Source: Lysobacter capsici (GTDB taxonomy: Bacteria; Pseudomonadota; Gammaproteobacteria; Xanthomonadales; Xanthomonadaceae). Taken from it: DNA of 64,000 nt. The position numbers and the translations under genes are program-made. The stretch spans positions 2,232,001 through 2,296,000 of the forward strand of contig NZ_CP094357.1 of NCBI RefSeq assembly GCF_014779555.2. The letters run 5' to 3'. The notes beneath the pieces are model-generated. The model saw only the letters and a list, made by a program, of their open reading frames with translations, did no database searches and had not been told where the DNA came from. Shown here piece by piece: positions 43,775 through 52,743 of the stretch (positions within the stretch are counted from its first letter, which is position 1; each line of letters starts with the position of its first letter).

Positions 43775-44475
43775 GCGACGGCGGCGCCTACCGCACCCGC
43801 CATGCGCGCGGCGCGACCCTGGCGACCCATCGCCACCGCGCGCCGTACGCGGCGTTGGTGCTGGACGGCGATTACACCGAATCCAGTCTCGACGGCCCGC
43901 TGCCGTGCCGGCCCGGCACGCTGGTATTGCATCCGGCCTATCACGCCCACGGCGATCGCTTCGGCCGGCTCGGCGCGAGCGCGCTGAACATCGAACTGCC
44001 CGAGACCACGCTCCAACTCGCCGCCAGCGCCTGGCAGGTGCACGACCTGCGCGAGGCCAGCGAAGTGTTCGCGCGCTGTCCGCAGCGCCTGCCCGAATTG
44101 CTCGCCGTCGCCGTTCCGCAGGCCGCCGCGGAACAACCCGACTGGCAGCCCGCGCTGCTGCGCGCGATGGCCGACAGCGACGACGACATCGCCGTGCTCG
44201 CGCGGCGCCTGGGCGTGTCGGCCGAGCACGCCAGCCGCGCGCTCAGCCGCAGCTACGGCATGTCGCCGCGCGCCTTGCGTCGCGAAGCGCGCTGGCGCCG
44301 CGCATTGCATCTGCTCGCCGGCGCGCAGTCGCTGGCCGAGGTCGCCGCCGCGGCCGGTTTCGCCGACCAGAGCCATCTGCATCGCGTCGTCGTCGCCCAT
44401 GCCGGCTGCACGCCGATGCAATTGCGGCGGCAGATCAAGTACGTACAAGACCGGCGCCCCGCGCTCGCCGCCTAA
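43771..44475 (+). CDS. AraC family transcriptional regulator
   Basis: The product has 234 residues. A cupin-like N-domain (THRHRAPYAALVLDGDYTE, HPAYHAHGDRFG) senses a ligand. The C-terminal AraC domain has two helix-turn-helices (DIAVLARRLGVSAEHASRAL and SLAEVAAAAGFADQSHLHRVV) and the SYGMSPRALRREARWRRAL linker. The target is unknown; the coupled SRPBCC-like gene and the following HExxH gene are candidate members. The start overlaps the upstream stop. Confidence 0.9.
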   Translation: MSDGGAYRTRHARGATLATHRHRAPYAALVLDGDYTESSLDGPLPCRPGTLVLHPAYHAHGDRFGRLGASALNIELPETTLQLAASAWQVHDLREASEVFARCPQRLPELLAVAVPQAAAEQPDWQPALLRAMADSDDDIAVLARRLGVSAEHASRALSRSYGMSPRALRREARWRRALHLLAGAQSLAEVAAAAGFADQSHLHRVVVAHAGCTPMQLRRQIKYVQDRRPALAA

Positions 44476-44515
44476 TGACTCCAACGCGCCGCCCGGCGCC
44501 CACGGAGCCTTCCCC

Positions 44516-45631
44516 ATGAATCGCTTGTTGCCCGTTGTCACCACATTGCCGGTGCTGATGGCCTGGGTCGTCGGCGGTTCGGCCGCGACCCTGCCGCCGC
44601 CGCGCGACAGTGGCCCCGAAGCCGCCAAGGCGGTCAGCGATGCGCTCGGCGCGGTGCTGCGCGCCGATGTGCCGACCGCGCTGACCGTGTTGAAAGCCGC
44701 GCCGGTCGAACAATTCAACCAGAAGGACGCGACCTTCCGCGGTTGCATGCTGGCCCGCCACGACCGTCGCGCGCCGCCGTACCTGGCCGATACCACCACC
44801 GATCCGCTGGCGCGTCAGGTGCTGGAGATCTACCAGCGCTATTGGTGGAATGCGGTTCGCGATCCGGCCGCGCGTCCGGCCTTCGATGCGAAACTCAAGG
44901 CCGAACTGGCCGCATTGACCGGCCAGCCGCCGCCGGCCGATGGCGACGACGCCTTCGATGCGATGATCGAACCGCTCAACGTCGAACTGCGCAAGCGCGG
45001 CTTCCATCCGCTGCAGGGCCGCACGCCGCCGTTGTACGACCTGTTCCTGTGGGGCAAGCAGGAGGAGCGCGATTACACCGTCGACCTGCCTGGCGGCGAG
45101 AAACAACCGGTGCGGGTGTTCCTGATGGACGACTGGCTCAGCCGCGGCTGGAGCCATCACAGCGCCTGCGGCGCCACCGGCGCGGCCGGTTGGGCCAAAC
45201 CCGAGGGCCTGTATGCGGTGCGTTCGTCCTACGGCGACCTCAAGGGCGAGGATTTCCGGGTCAGTTTTCTCGGCCACGAGGCCCAGCATTTCGCCGACAT
45301 GAAACGCTGGCCGGACATGCCGTCGTGGACCTTGGAATACCGCGCCAAACTGGTCGAACTGGCCAAGGCCGATGAAACCCGGATCAAGCTGCTGGACAAG
45401 TTCTACCGCAGCCAGGACGACGAACCCGATCATCCGCATCCCTACGCCAACAAGCGAGTGATCGCGGCGGTGACCAGCCGGCTCGGCCTGGCCGCGGATG
45501 CCGACTTGCGCAAGGCTGATCCTGACGCGGTGCGCAAGGCGGCGAGCGAGGTGTTGATCGAGGACACGCGCAAGCGCGAGGCGGAAACACCGCCGGTGAG
45601 TGGAGCCGGGACAGGCAAGCCAGCGGGGTGA
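44516..45631 (+). CDS. Exported HExxH protein of unknown family
   Basis: The product has 371 residues with a signal peptide (MNRLLPVVTTLPVLMAWVVG). Residues 254-258 are HEAQH in FLGHEAQHFADMKRW, the zinc-binding motif of gluzincin metallopeptidases. E274 (WTLEYRAKLVEL) is a possible third ligand 16 residues on. Upstream is YTVDLPGGEKQPVRVFLMDDWLSRGWS in outline. I do not recognise a family, so the peptidase reading rests on this motif and the export signal. GGAG precedes the ATG. It follows the AraC gene by 40 bp on the same strand. Confidence 0.75.
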   Translation: MNRLLPVVTTLPVLMAWVVGGSAATLPPPRDSGPEAAKAVSDALGAVLRADVPTALTVLKAAPVEQFNQKDATFRGCMLARHDRRAPPYLADTTTDPLARQVLEIYQRYWWNAVRDPAARPAFDAKLKAELAALTGQPPPADGDDAFDAMIEPLNVELRKRGFHPLQGRTPPLYDLFLWGKQEERDYTVDLPGGEKQPVRVFLMDDWLSRGWSHHSACGATGAAGWAKPEGLYAVRSSYGDLKGEDFRVSFLGHEAQHFADMKRWPDMPSWTLEYRAKLVELAKADETRIKLLDKFYRSQDDEPDHPHPYANKRVIAAVTSRLGLAADADLRKADPDAVRKAASEVLIEDTRKREAETPPVSGAGTGKPAG

Positions 45632-45874
45632 GTTCGGAGGTTTCCGGCCTCGCCGACTTGGAGCGGAACCTGGCCGCCGATAGCGTCGGCGTTTGGTTGA
45701 TCGCGGTTGAAGTTTCTTATATCGAGCGTGGTGCCACATGTCTGGAAGCGGCATCGCGATCTTTTGATTGAGGAGCTTCAGCCGCGACGCACTTCGCTGC
45801 GATCGGGGCGCAGCCGGCCATGGATCGGTCGACAAAAAGTTGCAGCGGCCGCGCGGGCTGCCCGTCCGCGCGGG

Positions 45875-45880
45875 TAAACT
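45875..45880 (+). promoter_or_regulatory. Possible -10 (TAAACT), leaderless thpR
   Basis: TAAACT ends 6 nt before the thpR ATG, the same spacing as seen for uup. The 45632-45886 gap shows no gene. Confidence 0.35.
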
Positions 45881-45886
45881 TCGCCC

Positions 45887-46474
45887 ATGCATCAGGACTC
45901 TCTGTTCGGCGCCGCGCCGCCCGTTTCGACCGACATCCACCGCCTGTTCTTCGCGCTGTTGCCCGACGACGCGACGCGCCAGCGCATGGCGGGCGCGGCC
46001 GCCGACATCCACGCGCGTCACGACGGCGGCGGCCGCCTGATCGGCGCGCATCGCTATCACCTGACCTTGCAGTTCCTCGGCGACGCCCACGAATTCCAGG
46101 CCGAGCGCGCGCAGGCGGCGCAGGCCGCGGCCGCCGAGGTGGTCGCGAACGCATTCGAACTGCGCCTGGATCGCGCCGGCAGTTTCCGCAATCGTTCGAT
46201 CCCGTGGTGGCTGGGTTGCGAACACACGCCGGCCGGATTGCAGGCCTTGTTCGATCGGCTCGGCGTCGCCCTGGCCAAGCGCGGCGTGCGGGTCGAAGGC
46301 GGCCACAGCCTGACCCCGCACGTGACCATCGTGCGCGATGCCGCCGCGGCGCTGCATCCGCCGATCGCGATCGAGGCGATCGACTGGTGGGTCGCCGACT
46401 TCGCCTTGATCCACAGCCAACTCGGCGCACGCAACGCCTACACCGTGCTGGGGCAGTGGTCGCTGCGCGAGTGA
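45887..46474 (+). CDS. thpR: RNA 2',3'-cyclic phosphodiesterase (2'-5' RNA ligase family)
   Basis: The product has 195 residues. Both catalytic HxT motifs are present: H58-L-T60 (YHLTLQFLGD) and H145-V-T147 (LTPHVTIVRD), with the intervening RNRSIPWWLGCE segment typical of ThpR. The enzyme opens 2',3'-cyclic phosphates on RNA and can join half-tRNA molecules in vitro. It is cytoplasmic and has no signal peptide. The first 15 residues (MHQDSLFGAAPPVST) are a common leader in this family. Confidence 0.92.
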   Translation: MHQDSLFGAAPPVSTDIHRLFFALLPDDATRQRMAGAAADIHARHDGGGRLIGAHRYHLTLQFLGDAHEFQAERAQAAQAAAAEVVANAFELRLDRAGSFRNRSIPWWLGCEHTPAGLQALFDRLGVALAKRGVRVEGGHSLTPHVTIVRDAAAALHPPIAIEAIDWWVADFALIHSQLGARNAYTVLGQWSLRE

Positions 46475-46513
46475 GCGGAGCACAATAGGCCGGTATCCGT
46501 CCCGGAGGCCGCC

Positions 46514-47185
46514 ATGAGCCAGACCGATCCGCGCATCGATGCCTATATCGCCCAGGCCGCGCCGTTCGCGCAGCCGATCCTCGAACACTTGCGCGCCGTC
46601 GTCCACGCGGCCTGTCCGCAGGTCGAGGAAACGATCAAGTGGGGCATGCCGAGTTTCGTCTACGGCGGCAAGATCCTGTGCGGCATGGGCGCGTTCAAGC
46701 AGCATGCGACCTTCGGTTTCTGGCAGGGCGCGAGCGTGGTCGGCGCATCGCAGGAACGCAGCCGCGAGGCGATGGGCCAGTTTGGCCGCTTGACCAAAGT
46801 CGGCGACCTGCCGGGCAAGCGCGAGCTGTCGAAACTGCTCAAGCAGGCGATGGTCTTGATCGATGCTCGGGGCAAGAAAACCGCCGGCAAGCCCGCGGCG
46901 AATAAGGCGCCAGCGGGTCGGACTGCGACGAGCGATGTGCCCGCGAGCAAGACCCGCGCGCCCAAGCCACCGGTGGTGATTCCCGACGACTTGGCCGCGG
47001 CCTTCAAGAAAAATGCCAAGGCGCGCGCTACGTACGCCGCGTTTCCGGTCAGCCAGCAGCGCGAGTACGTGGAGTGGATCGAAAGCGCCAAGCGCGAACA
47101 GACCCGCAGCAGTCGCGTCGCTCAGGCGGTGGAGTGGATGGCGGGGGGCAAGATTCGCAATTGGAAGTATGTGGCGAAGAAGTAG
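46514..47185 (+). CDS. YdeI/DUF1801 family protein
   Basis: The product has 223 residues. The N-terminal DUF1801 domain (DAYIAQAAPFAQPILEHLRAVVH, EETIKWGMPSFVYGGKILCGMGAFKQHATFGF in outline) is followed by a Lys/Ala/Pro-rich linker (about 115-155). A C-terminal Bacteriocin-protection YdeI/OmpD-associated region follows (DDLAAAFKKNAKARATYAAFPVSQQREYVEWIESAKREQTR in outline). Members have been linked to peptide resistance in enterobacteria, but the role here is open. GGAGG precedes the ATG. It follows thpR by 39 bp and is probably cotranscribed with it. Confidence 0.88.
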   Translation: MSQTDPRIDAYIAQAAPFAQPILEHLRAVVHAACPQVEETIKWGMPSFVYGGKILCGMGAFKQHATFGFWQGASVVGASQERSREAMGQFGRLTKVGDLPGKRELSKLLKQAMVLIDARGKKTAGKPAANKAPAGRTATSDVPASKTRAPKPPVVIPDDLAAAFKKNAKARATYAAFPVSQQREYVEWIESAKREQTRSSRVAQAVEWMAGGKIRNWKYVAKK

Positions 47186-47332
47186 GTTGTCAGGTGTTTG
47201 ATGAGTTGTTGCGTGTCGTGTGCTTGCAATCGTTTTGGCGCAACGATTGTGGGTGATTGCGATGAAGCATGTCGCTCATGCGGGTTCGCTGAGAGCCGCA
47301 TGCCGCCGATGATGCCGCGCAGACTCGATCCC

Positions 47333-47395
47333 GATTCCCGATTCCCGATTCCCGATTCCCGATTCCCGAATCCCGAATCCCGAATCCCGAATCCC
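47333..47395. repeat. Heptamer tandem repeat, gattccc x 5 then gaatccc x 4
   Basis: Nine heptamers in a row with one step from gattccc to gaatccc. No spacers. It lies between the ydeI-like gene and the phytase-like gene. Confidence 0.9.
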
Positions 47396-47436
47396 GAAGC
47401 TTAATTTCGATTCCGCTAAGAAGCGCCGTCAATTCG

Positions 47437-47595
47437 CCCCCTTTGAAAAAGGGGGCTGGCGCCCGGCGTCGCTTGTAGAAGCGTAATAGGTGCGTGCGCC
47501 GGGGGATTTGCTGTTGCTTTTGCTTTTGCTGGTTTCGTTGCGCTAGCCGAAGAGCAAAAGCAAATCCCCCCTAGCCTCCCTTTTTCAAAGGGGGG
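47437..47595. repeat. Inverted repeat, ccccctttgaaaaaggggg / cctttttcaaagggggg
   Basis: The left palindrome ccccctttgaaaaaggggg (47437-47456) and the right ccctttttcaaaggggggaa (about 47578-47596) flank a centre with gggggatttgcttttgctt and its inverse agcaaaagcaaatcccccct. It is the same family as 60481-61110. The 47186-47650 gap holds no gene. Confidence 0.8.
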
Positions 47596-47650
47596 AACTG
47601 TTGCGCGGAGGCTGGGGCCATACGCTCGATGCCAGCGTAAGCGCCTCGCC

Positions 47651-49030
47651 TCAGCGCCTAAAATCCACCGCGAACGCAATCAACGTACCCGGAATGCGAT
47701 TCATGCCGCTCGGGCAATCGCCATCCAACGGCACCTGCGCGCGTTCGCCGCTGCCGCGGTTCACGCAGACTTCGAACTGCTCGCCGGCGCCGGTCTGGGT
47801 CACGCTGTAGTCGTTGTCGCTGCCGATCAGCACCAGGTGCTTGCCGTTGCGCAGGCGCGGGCCGATCGCCAGGCCTTCCAGTTTCTCCGGGATATCGCGC
47901 GCGCCCGCGTCGCGCAGCGCGGCGAGGATGTCGAGCTCGGGCGCCTTGGCGACCGGGCGCACATCGGCGGGCAAGTCGTTGCTGCCGGCCAGCGAACGCT
48001 GGGCGACATTGCTCGCGCCGCGCAGCGAGATGCGGTACACGCGCTTGTGCAGCGGCGCGGCGGTGACCTCGACGCCGAGGCCGCGGTTGTCGCGTTCGAG
48101 CACCAGGAACTCGCGATCGCTGAGCGCATGGATCGCGCTCAGGCCGATGCTGCGGCCCTGATTGGTCGCGGAGAAATCGTCGTCGCTGGACGGGTCGATC
48201 GCGTTCAAGGCGGCGATCGGTTCGAGCTGGTACACGTACTGCGCCTGCGAACGGCCGCTGCGCGCATCGAACTCGACGATGCGCACGTTGCGGCCGCGGC
48301 GGCCGTCGTTGCTCGCGCCGTCCTGGGTCAGCGGGTCCTGCATCACCGCGTACAGCTTGTCGCCCGAGGCGTTGAAGCTCAGGCCTTCGAAACCGCGGTT
48401 GTCCTGACGGCCGCTCACCACCGACTTGCGGTCGCCGACGTAATCGAGCGCACCGGTCGCGTTGCGCGGTAACAGGTTGTCGGGCGTGGCGAACGCGCGC
48501 AGGAAACGGCCGTTCGGGGCGAACTCGTACACGCTCGGCCCGTATTCGTCGGCGACGTAGAAATGGCCGTTGCGGCCGATCGCGAAGCCTTCCGGATCGA
48601 AGCTCATGCCGAGTTTGGACGCATCGCCGTTGAGCAGCAGCGGATTGAGGCCGTTGAAGGTCTCGCCGCGACCTGCTGTGAACAAGATGGTCTTGTCGAC
48701 GACGGGCTGGCCGATCCGGCCGCTGCGGCGGTCAAACGGAATACGCAGACGCTGCACGCGGGTGGCGTAATCGATCACGCCACCGCCGGGGCCGCGGTCG
48801 GACAACGCATACCAATAGCCGTCGCGCGGGTTGTAGGTGAGGTCGGAGTAGAAGCCGAAGCGGTTGAGATTGGCCTGGTCGGGCGTGCCCGGCGGCAGAC
48901 GCACCGCGTCGCGGGTGGTCGCCGGGGTTTCTTCGATATCGGTCAAGGTCCACTGCGCCGCGGACGCGTGGCCGGCGAAAGCGGGCGCGGCGCAGGCGAG
49001 CAGCACGGCGGTGAGGGCGGAACGGATCAT
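47651..49030 (-). CDS. Phytase esterase-like family protein, exported
   Basis: The product has 459 residues. The signal peptide (MIRSALTAVLLACAAPAFAG) is followed by a domain with GFYSDLTYNPRDGYWYALSDRG, FDPEGFAIGRNGHFYVADEYGPSVYEF and RGFEGLSFNASGDKLYAVMQ, the repeated strand pattern of the esterase-like-activity-of-phytase family (beta-propeller type). No catalytic Ser-His pair is obvious. It may hydrolyse phosphate or ester bonds in the periplasm. GGAG precedes the ATG. A 35-bp gap separates it from the phosphodiesterase gene upstream, so they may be one operon. Confidence 0.88.
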   Translation of the reverse strand: MIRSALTAVLLACAAPAFAGHASAAQWTLTDIEETPATTRDAVRLPPGTPDQANLNRFGFYSDLTYNPRDGYWYALSDRGPGGGVIDYATRVQRLRIPFDRRSGRIGQPVVDKTILFTAGRGETFNGLNPLLLNGDASKLGMSFDPEGFAIGRNGHFYVADEYGPSVYEFAPNGRFLRAFATPDNLLPRNATGALDYVGDRKSVVSGRQDNRGFEGLSFNASGDKLYAVMQDPLTQDGASNDGRRGRNVRIVEFDARSGRSQAQYVYQLEPIAALNAIDPSSDDDFSATNQGRSIGLSAIHALSDREFLVLERDNRGLGVEVTAAPLHKRVYRISLRGASNVAQRSLAGSNDLPADVRPVAKAPELDILAALRDAGARDIPEKLEGLAIGPRLRNGKHLVLIGSDNDYSVTQTGAGEQFEVCVNRGSGERAQVPLDGDCPSGMNRIPGTLIAFAVDFRR

Positions 49031-49065
49031 GCGGGGCTCCAGGCGCGACGGGGGAACCCGCCACG

Positions 49066-50067
49066 CTAGGGCTGGCGTATTTCAGTTCGGTGACGGCGCC
49101 GGTCAAACCCTGGAATCGGGCGCAGCCGGACGTACAGTCCGAAATGGTCCGACGCCCAGATTCCGTCGCGCGGGTGGTTGAGCACGATGCGCGCTTCGAG
49201 CAGATCGAACCCCGCCGGATCGTAGAAAACGTGGTCGATGCGTTGTGCGGGCAGATACGCCGGGTTGAGCGTGGTGCTGCGCGCCGCATCCTTGGCGAGG
49301 TCGGGGTGCGCCTGTGCGTAGGCATCGCGATAGCGCGCGGCGAGCGCCTTGAGTTCGGGCGAATCGGCATCGCTGTTGAAATCGCCGGCGATGATGACGT
49401 CGCTCGGGGGGCGGGTGCCGTCGAGGGTATCGTTTGGGGGGCTGGTGCCGTCGATGAAGTCGAGCAGGCTGGCGATCTGGCGCTGGCGGATCGCGCCGCC
49501 GTCGCGCTCGTTATGCAGATGGGTGGCGTAGAACGCCACGCCGTTGTGCATCGTATCGAATATGAACCGCGCATACGCGGCGGTGCGGTAATCGTTCAAG
49601 GGTTCGAGCTTGCGCATGTCGCGCGTCATGGTCGGATCTTTGGACAGGATCGCATTGCCGTAGCGGCGCTCGGCCTGCGGCGGATCGACCGAAACGAAGC
49701 GGACGTGGTAACCGGTCGCCTCGGCGAGATCCTCGGCCTGATTGCGCAGGCCCGGACGTTGCAGCACTTCCTGCAGGGCGATCAGGTCGGGTTTCAGGCG
49801 CTGGATCTCTTCGACGATCAGCGCGCGGCGTTTCGGCCAGTCGCCCTTGTCGTGCCACAGGTTGAGGGTGAGCACGCCGATTTGCGCGCCTGAGTCCTTG
49901 CTTGCTGGCGGGGATTGCGGCGAGGGCGGCGCGGCCATCGCGAAAGTGGCGAACGCGAACAGCGTCGCGGCCAGCATGGTGCGCATCGGCGCAGTACGAG
50001 CCAGCGCGGCAAAGGCCGGCCAACGCGCGGTGCTCGCCGCCGCGCATCGCGATTGGGTCGCGGTCAT
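49066..50067 (-). CDS. Endonuclease/exonuclease/phosphatase family protein, exported
   Basis: The product has 333 residues. The EEP catalytic outline is clear: GVLTLNLWHDKGDWPKRR (Asn of LN), LIALQEVLQ (Glu), YATHLHNERD (His-Asn), VIIAGDFNSDADS (Asp-Asn), IDHVFYD and ASDHFGLYVRL (final Asp-His). Substrates range from DNA to phospholipids and inositol phosphates. The ATG at 50067 overlaps the upstream stop (ATGA, 50064-50067), but it places 27 residues before a typical signal peptide. An ATG at 49986 (MRTMLAATLFAFATFAMAA) would start the signal directly. Either way the product is predicted secreted. Confidence 0.88.
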   Translation of the reverse strand: MTATQSRCAAASTARWPAFAALARTAPMRTMLAATLFAFATFAMAAPPSPQSPPASKDSGAQIGVLTLNLWHDKGDWPKRRALIVEEIQRLKPDLIALQEVLQRPGLRNQAEDLAEATGYHVRFVSVDPPQAERRYGNAILSKDPTMTRDMRKLEPLNDYRTAAYARFIFDTMHNGVAFYATHLHNERDGGAIRQRQIASLLDFIDGTSPPNDTLDGTRPPSDVIIAGDFNSDADSPELKALAARYRDAYAQAHPDLAKDAARSTTLNPAYLPAQRIDHVFYDPAGFDLLEARIVLNHPRDGIWASDHFGLYVRLRPIPGFDRRRHRTEIRQP

Positions 50068-50483
50068 GGCGTCGGAAACTCCGCGCAGCCCAGATACTGC
50101 TGATCGCCGACCTGCAGGGTCACGCTGGCCGGGTAATCGCGATCGCTCATGCCGTCGCTGCATTGTTCGCGCTTGTAGGTCAGCGAGACCGCGGTGCCGT
50201 CGGCCGTGTCGCCGGCGAAGCCGTTGCTTTCCTCGATCACCGTGGCCTGGGGAACCTCGAGCTTGCGCTGGCCGTAGTCGAGCTGCAGCGAGATCTTCGG
50301 TTGCGCGCCGGCGCCGACTTCGGCGACCCAGCCGGGCTCGGTGCCGATGGCGCGCAAGGCCAGGCCGGTTGGGGCGGGGGCCGCGGCGGCGGGTTTCGGT
50401 GTCGCGGTCGGTGCGGTTTTATCGGCGCAGGCGGCGAGCAGCAGCGCGGGCAGGGTACACAGCAGGATCAGGCGCGAACGCAT
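50064..50483 (-). CDS. Lipoprotein, COG3650-like
   Basis: The product has 139 residues with a lipoprotein signal ending LLAA|C (MRSRLILLCTLPALLLAAC). The mature part has LRAIGTEPGWVAEVG, LQLDYGQRKLEV, a CSDGMSDRDYPASVTL stretch and a final GCAEFP. The GTEPGW pattern and the paired Cys resemble the COG3650/YbaY-like heat-shock-associated membrane proteins. Function is unknown. The ATG at 50483 is chosen for the lipobox; upstream in-frame sequence runs into repeats. It overlaps the next gene by 4 nt. Confidence 0.85.
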   Translation of the reverse strand: MRSRLILLCTLPALLLAACADKTAPTATPKPAAAAPAPTGLALRAIGTEPGWVAEVGAGAQPKISLQLDYGQRKLEVPQATVIEESNGFAGDTADGTAVSLTYKREQCSDGMSDRDYPASVTLQVGDQQYLGCAEFPTP

Positions 50484-50600
50484 GCGGTGTCTCTCGGTGG
50501 TTGGACGCTTGAGGCAGGATAACGCGCGGAAGGTTAGTGGCGTGTAGGGCGATGTCCGTGAGTTGCGCGACGTTGCGCAGTGGTTCGTCGTGGGCGCAGG

Positions 50601-50710
50601 TTCGCGGTCGCGGCTTGCGCCGCTCCTACAGGGGGCGACCGATGAAGCGCGGCGGCGTGTATCGGACCCGCCGAAAGCGACTGTAGGAGCGGCGCAAGCC
50701 GCGACCGCGA
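50601..50710. repeat. Divergent pair of GTAGGAGCGGC repeat arms
   Basis: A right arm (cgcggcttgcgccgctccta, 50606-50629) precedes a left arm (ctgtaggagcggcgcaagcc, 50681-50700), the reverse of the usual order. The 50484-50902 gap otherwise contains only the terminator below. Confidence 0.75.
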
Positions 50711-50819
50711 AGCCTCGCCCGCGTCGACAGCGCGAGGTCGCGTTCGCCATTTGTAATCGAAGAAAATCTCCGTGGGACGTCGCTTCTACAGCAGGCGCTT
50801 ACGTGATTTGTCGTTCCGA

Positions 50820-50854
50820 AAACAAAAACACGCGCGAAGTCGGAGCTTCGCGCG
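50820..50854 (-). terminator. Rho-independent terminator of the M14 peptidase gene
   Basis: A perfect 9-bp stem (cgcgcgaag / cttcgcgcg, 50831-50839 with 50846-50854) is followed on the minus strand by TGTTTTTGTTTT. Confidence 0.88.
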
Positions 50855-50902
50855 TTCGAGGTGTGCAGGGCTCGCCTCGTAGAAATCAGCGCGGCGTCGA
50901 TC

Positions 50903-52720
50903 TCAGCGCGGAACCGACTCGATACGCAGCACCGGATACTGGTTGTAACGCGTATCCCACGCCGAATGCTTGCGATAGAAGAAATCCAGACGCTGCTGCG
51001 GGCTCTTGGCGAAGGCCGGATCTTGCAGTCTGGCGTCGAATTCGGCCTTGACCTTCGGGTCCTTGAGCATCTCGCGGGCCACGTCTTCGGCGACATAGTC
51101 CTCCATGTATTCCTTGCGTTCGAAGGCGTTGTTGAACTCGCCCCACGCGGCCAGCGAGTCGGGCGCCAGCGGTTCCAGGATCGCCATCGCCAGCCGCGCC
51201 TTGGGCTGGGCGATCGGCACGAACAGCGCGCCGGCGACCAAATCCTGCGGTTCGGATTTCCAGGCGCCGGTCAAAGTCGCGCGCTGATGGCCTTCGACCG
51301 AGGTCGCCGCGAATTCGGCCTTGTCGGCGCGGAAGCTCTGCACCGGCGCCTGCTTGAGGGCGTGATCGAGGCGGCGATAGCTCACCCCGTGTTGATCGAG
51401 CTTGGTCGCGACCCAGGCGGCCTGCGCGGCCGGCACCAGATAGCCGCCGCGCGGCGCGTCGACCACCCGGCTGGGCTGGATGTCGTACTTCAGCGGGATG
51501 TTCCAGATCTGCGGCTTGGTTTCGTCGTAACGGGTCATCAGCGCGCCGGACACGTCCGACGGCGTGCGCGTGTAGGCGTAACCGCGGAAGGCGACGGTGC
51601 GGGTCTTGTCGCTGGCCTTGTAGTCCAGCGCGACCGGCTGGCCGCCGAGCGACTGCGCGCGCTGGTCGGCGGCGAGCGCCTGTTCGCGCCATTGCGCGCC
51701 GTGGGCGGCGATCAGTTCGAGCAGGTCGACGATGGTGTTGCGGGTGATCCGCACGCGGGTCGGGTAGTCCTTCCACGAATGGGTCTCGACCAGCATGCCC
51801 AGGCGATTGCGCAGCAGGAAATAGCCGTGCGAGAAACGCGGCGGCGGCACGCTGTCCTCGAAACCGGAGGTCGGATCGTCGGATTCGACGAAGGAGGGGT
51901 AGTACGACAGCGGCAGCGAACCCTGGGTCGACAGGCGTTCGATCACGCCGTCGCGCCATGCGGTGCCGGCCGCGCGCAGCGCTTCGTCGCCGGCATGCAC
52001 CGGTTCGACCTGGATCGAGACGTCGTGTTCGAACTTGGCGCCGTCGGTGACGTGCAGGTCGACGTAGGCCAGCGGGTCCCAGCGCTGGACCAGCTTGAGC
52101 ATGGCCTGCATCTCGGGCGCATCGGCCTTGAGGTAATCGCGGTTGAGGTTGTAGTTCTGCGCGGTGGTGCGCCAGCCCATTTCCTCCGGGCCGCGTTGGT
52201 TGGGGCGATTCCAGCGGCCGAAGCGCTCATGACCATCGATGTTGAACACCGGCACGAACAGCAACACCTGCTTGTCGAGCGCGTCCTTCGCCGCTTCGCC
52301 GTCGAGGATCTGGCGCAGGGCCAGGAAGCCCGCGTCCTTGCCGTCGATTTCGCCCGAATGGATGCCGCCCTGGATCAGCGTCACCGGCAATTGCTTGGCC
52401 TGCGCCTGTTGCGGGGTGAACGCGCCGCTGCGGGTCGCGATCAGCATCTTCATCGGCCGGCCTTCGGGCGTGGTGCCGAAGTCCTCGCAGCGCACCGCGT
52501 CGGGATAGCGCTGGGCGAAAGCTTTGCACAGCGCGACGACTTCGTCGTAGCGGCCGGTTTTCACGAACCCGCTGCGTTCGGACACGGTGCTCAGCGCCTG
52601 CGGCGCGGCGGCGGTCGCGACGGGCGCGATGAGTGCGGTGGTCAGCGCGAGACACAACGCGGCGGTGGCGTGCGGTAGAGCGAGGGGCAGGGACGAGCGG
52701 GTGTGGGTCATTACGGACAT
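50903..52720 (-). CDS. M14 family zinc carboxypeptidase, exported
   Basis: The product has 605 residues with a signal peptide (about 1-38). The zinc ligands are H121 and E124 (GGIHSGEIDGKDAG) and H223 (YVDLHVTDG); the general base is E312 (MLVETHSWKDY). NIDGHERFGRWNRPNQRGPEEMGWR in outline and the N-terminal FGTTPEGRPMKMLI also fit. The C-terminal 250 residues are an extra domain often found in large secreted M14 proteins. It probably trims peptides in the periplasm or outside the cell. The start is uncertain: ATG at 52720 (chosen), ATG at 52711 or an upstream TTG at 52747. It follows a lipoprotein gene by 23 bp. Confidence 0.9.
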   Translation of the reverse strand: MSVMTHTRSSLPLALPHATAALCLALTTALIAPVATAAAPQALSTVSERSGFVKTGRYDEVVALCKAFAQRYPDAVRCEDFGTTPEGRPMKMLIATRSGAFTPQQAQAKQLPVTLIQGGIHSGEIDGKDAGFLALRQILDGEAAKDALDKQVLLFVPVFNIDGHERFGRWNRPNQRGPEEMGWRTTAQNYNLNRDYLKADAPEMQAMLKLVQRWDPLAYVDLHVTDGAKFEHDVSIQVEPVHAGDEALRAAGTAWRDGVIERLSTQGSLPLSYYPSFVESDDPTSGFEDSVPPPRFSHGYFLLRNRLGMLVETHSWKDYPTRVRITRNTIVDLLELIAAHGAQWREQALAADQRAQSLGGQPVALDYKASDKTRTVAFRGYAYTRTPSDVSGALMTRYDETKPQIWNIPLKYDIQPSRVVDAPRGGYLVPAAQAAWVATKLDQHGVSYRRLDHALKQAPVQSFRADKAEFAATSVEGHQRATLTGAWKSEPQDLVAGALFVPIAQPKARLAMAILEPLAPDSLAAWGEFNNAFERKEYMEDYVAEDVAREMLKDPKVKAEFDARLQDPAFAKSPQQRLDFFYRKHSAWDTRYNQYPVLRIESVPR

Positions 52721-52743
52721 CCAGCGAGCGGAAGGGGAGGCGA

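Noticed and set aside
44435..46705. A 756-codon minus-strand open frame across the HExxH gene and thpR
   Set aside because: It spans two good plus-strand genes and the gap between them, with no motif or ribosome site.
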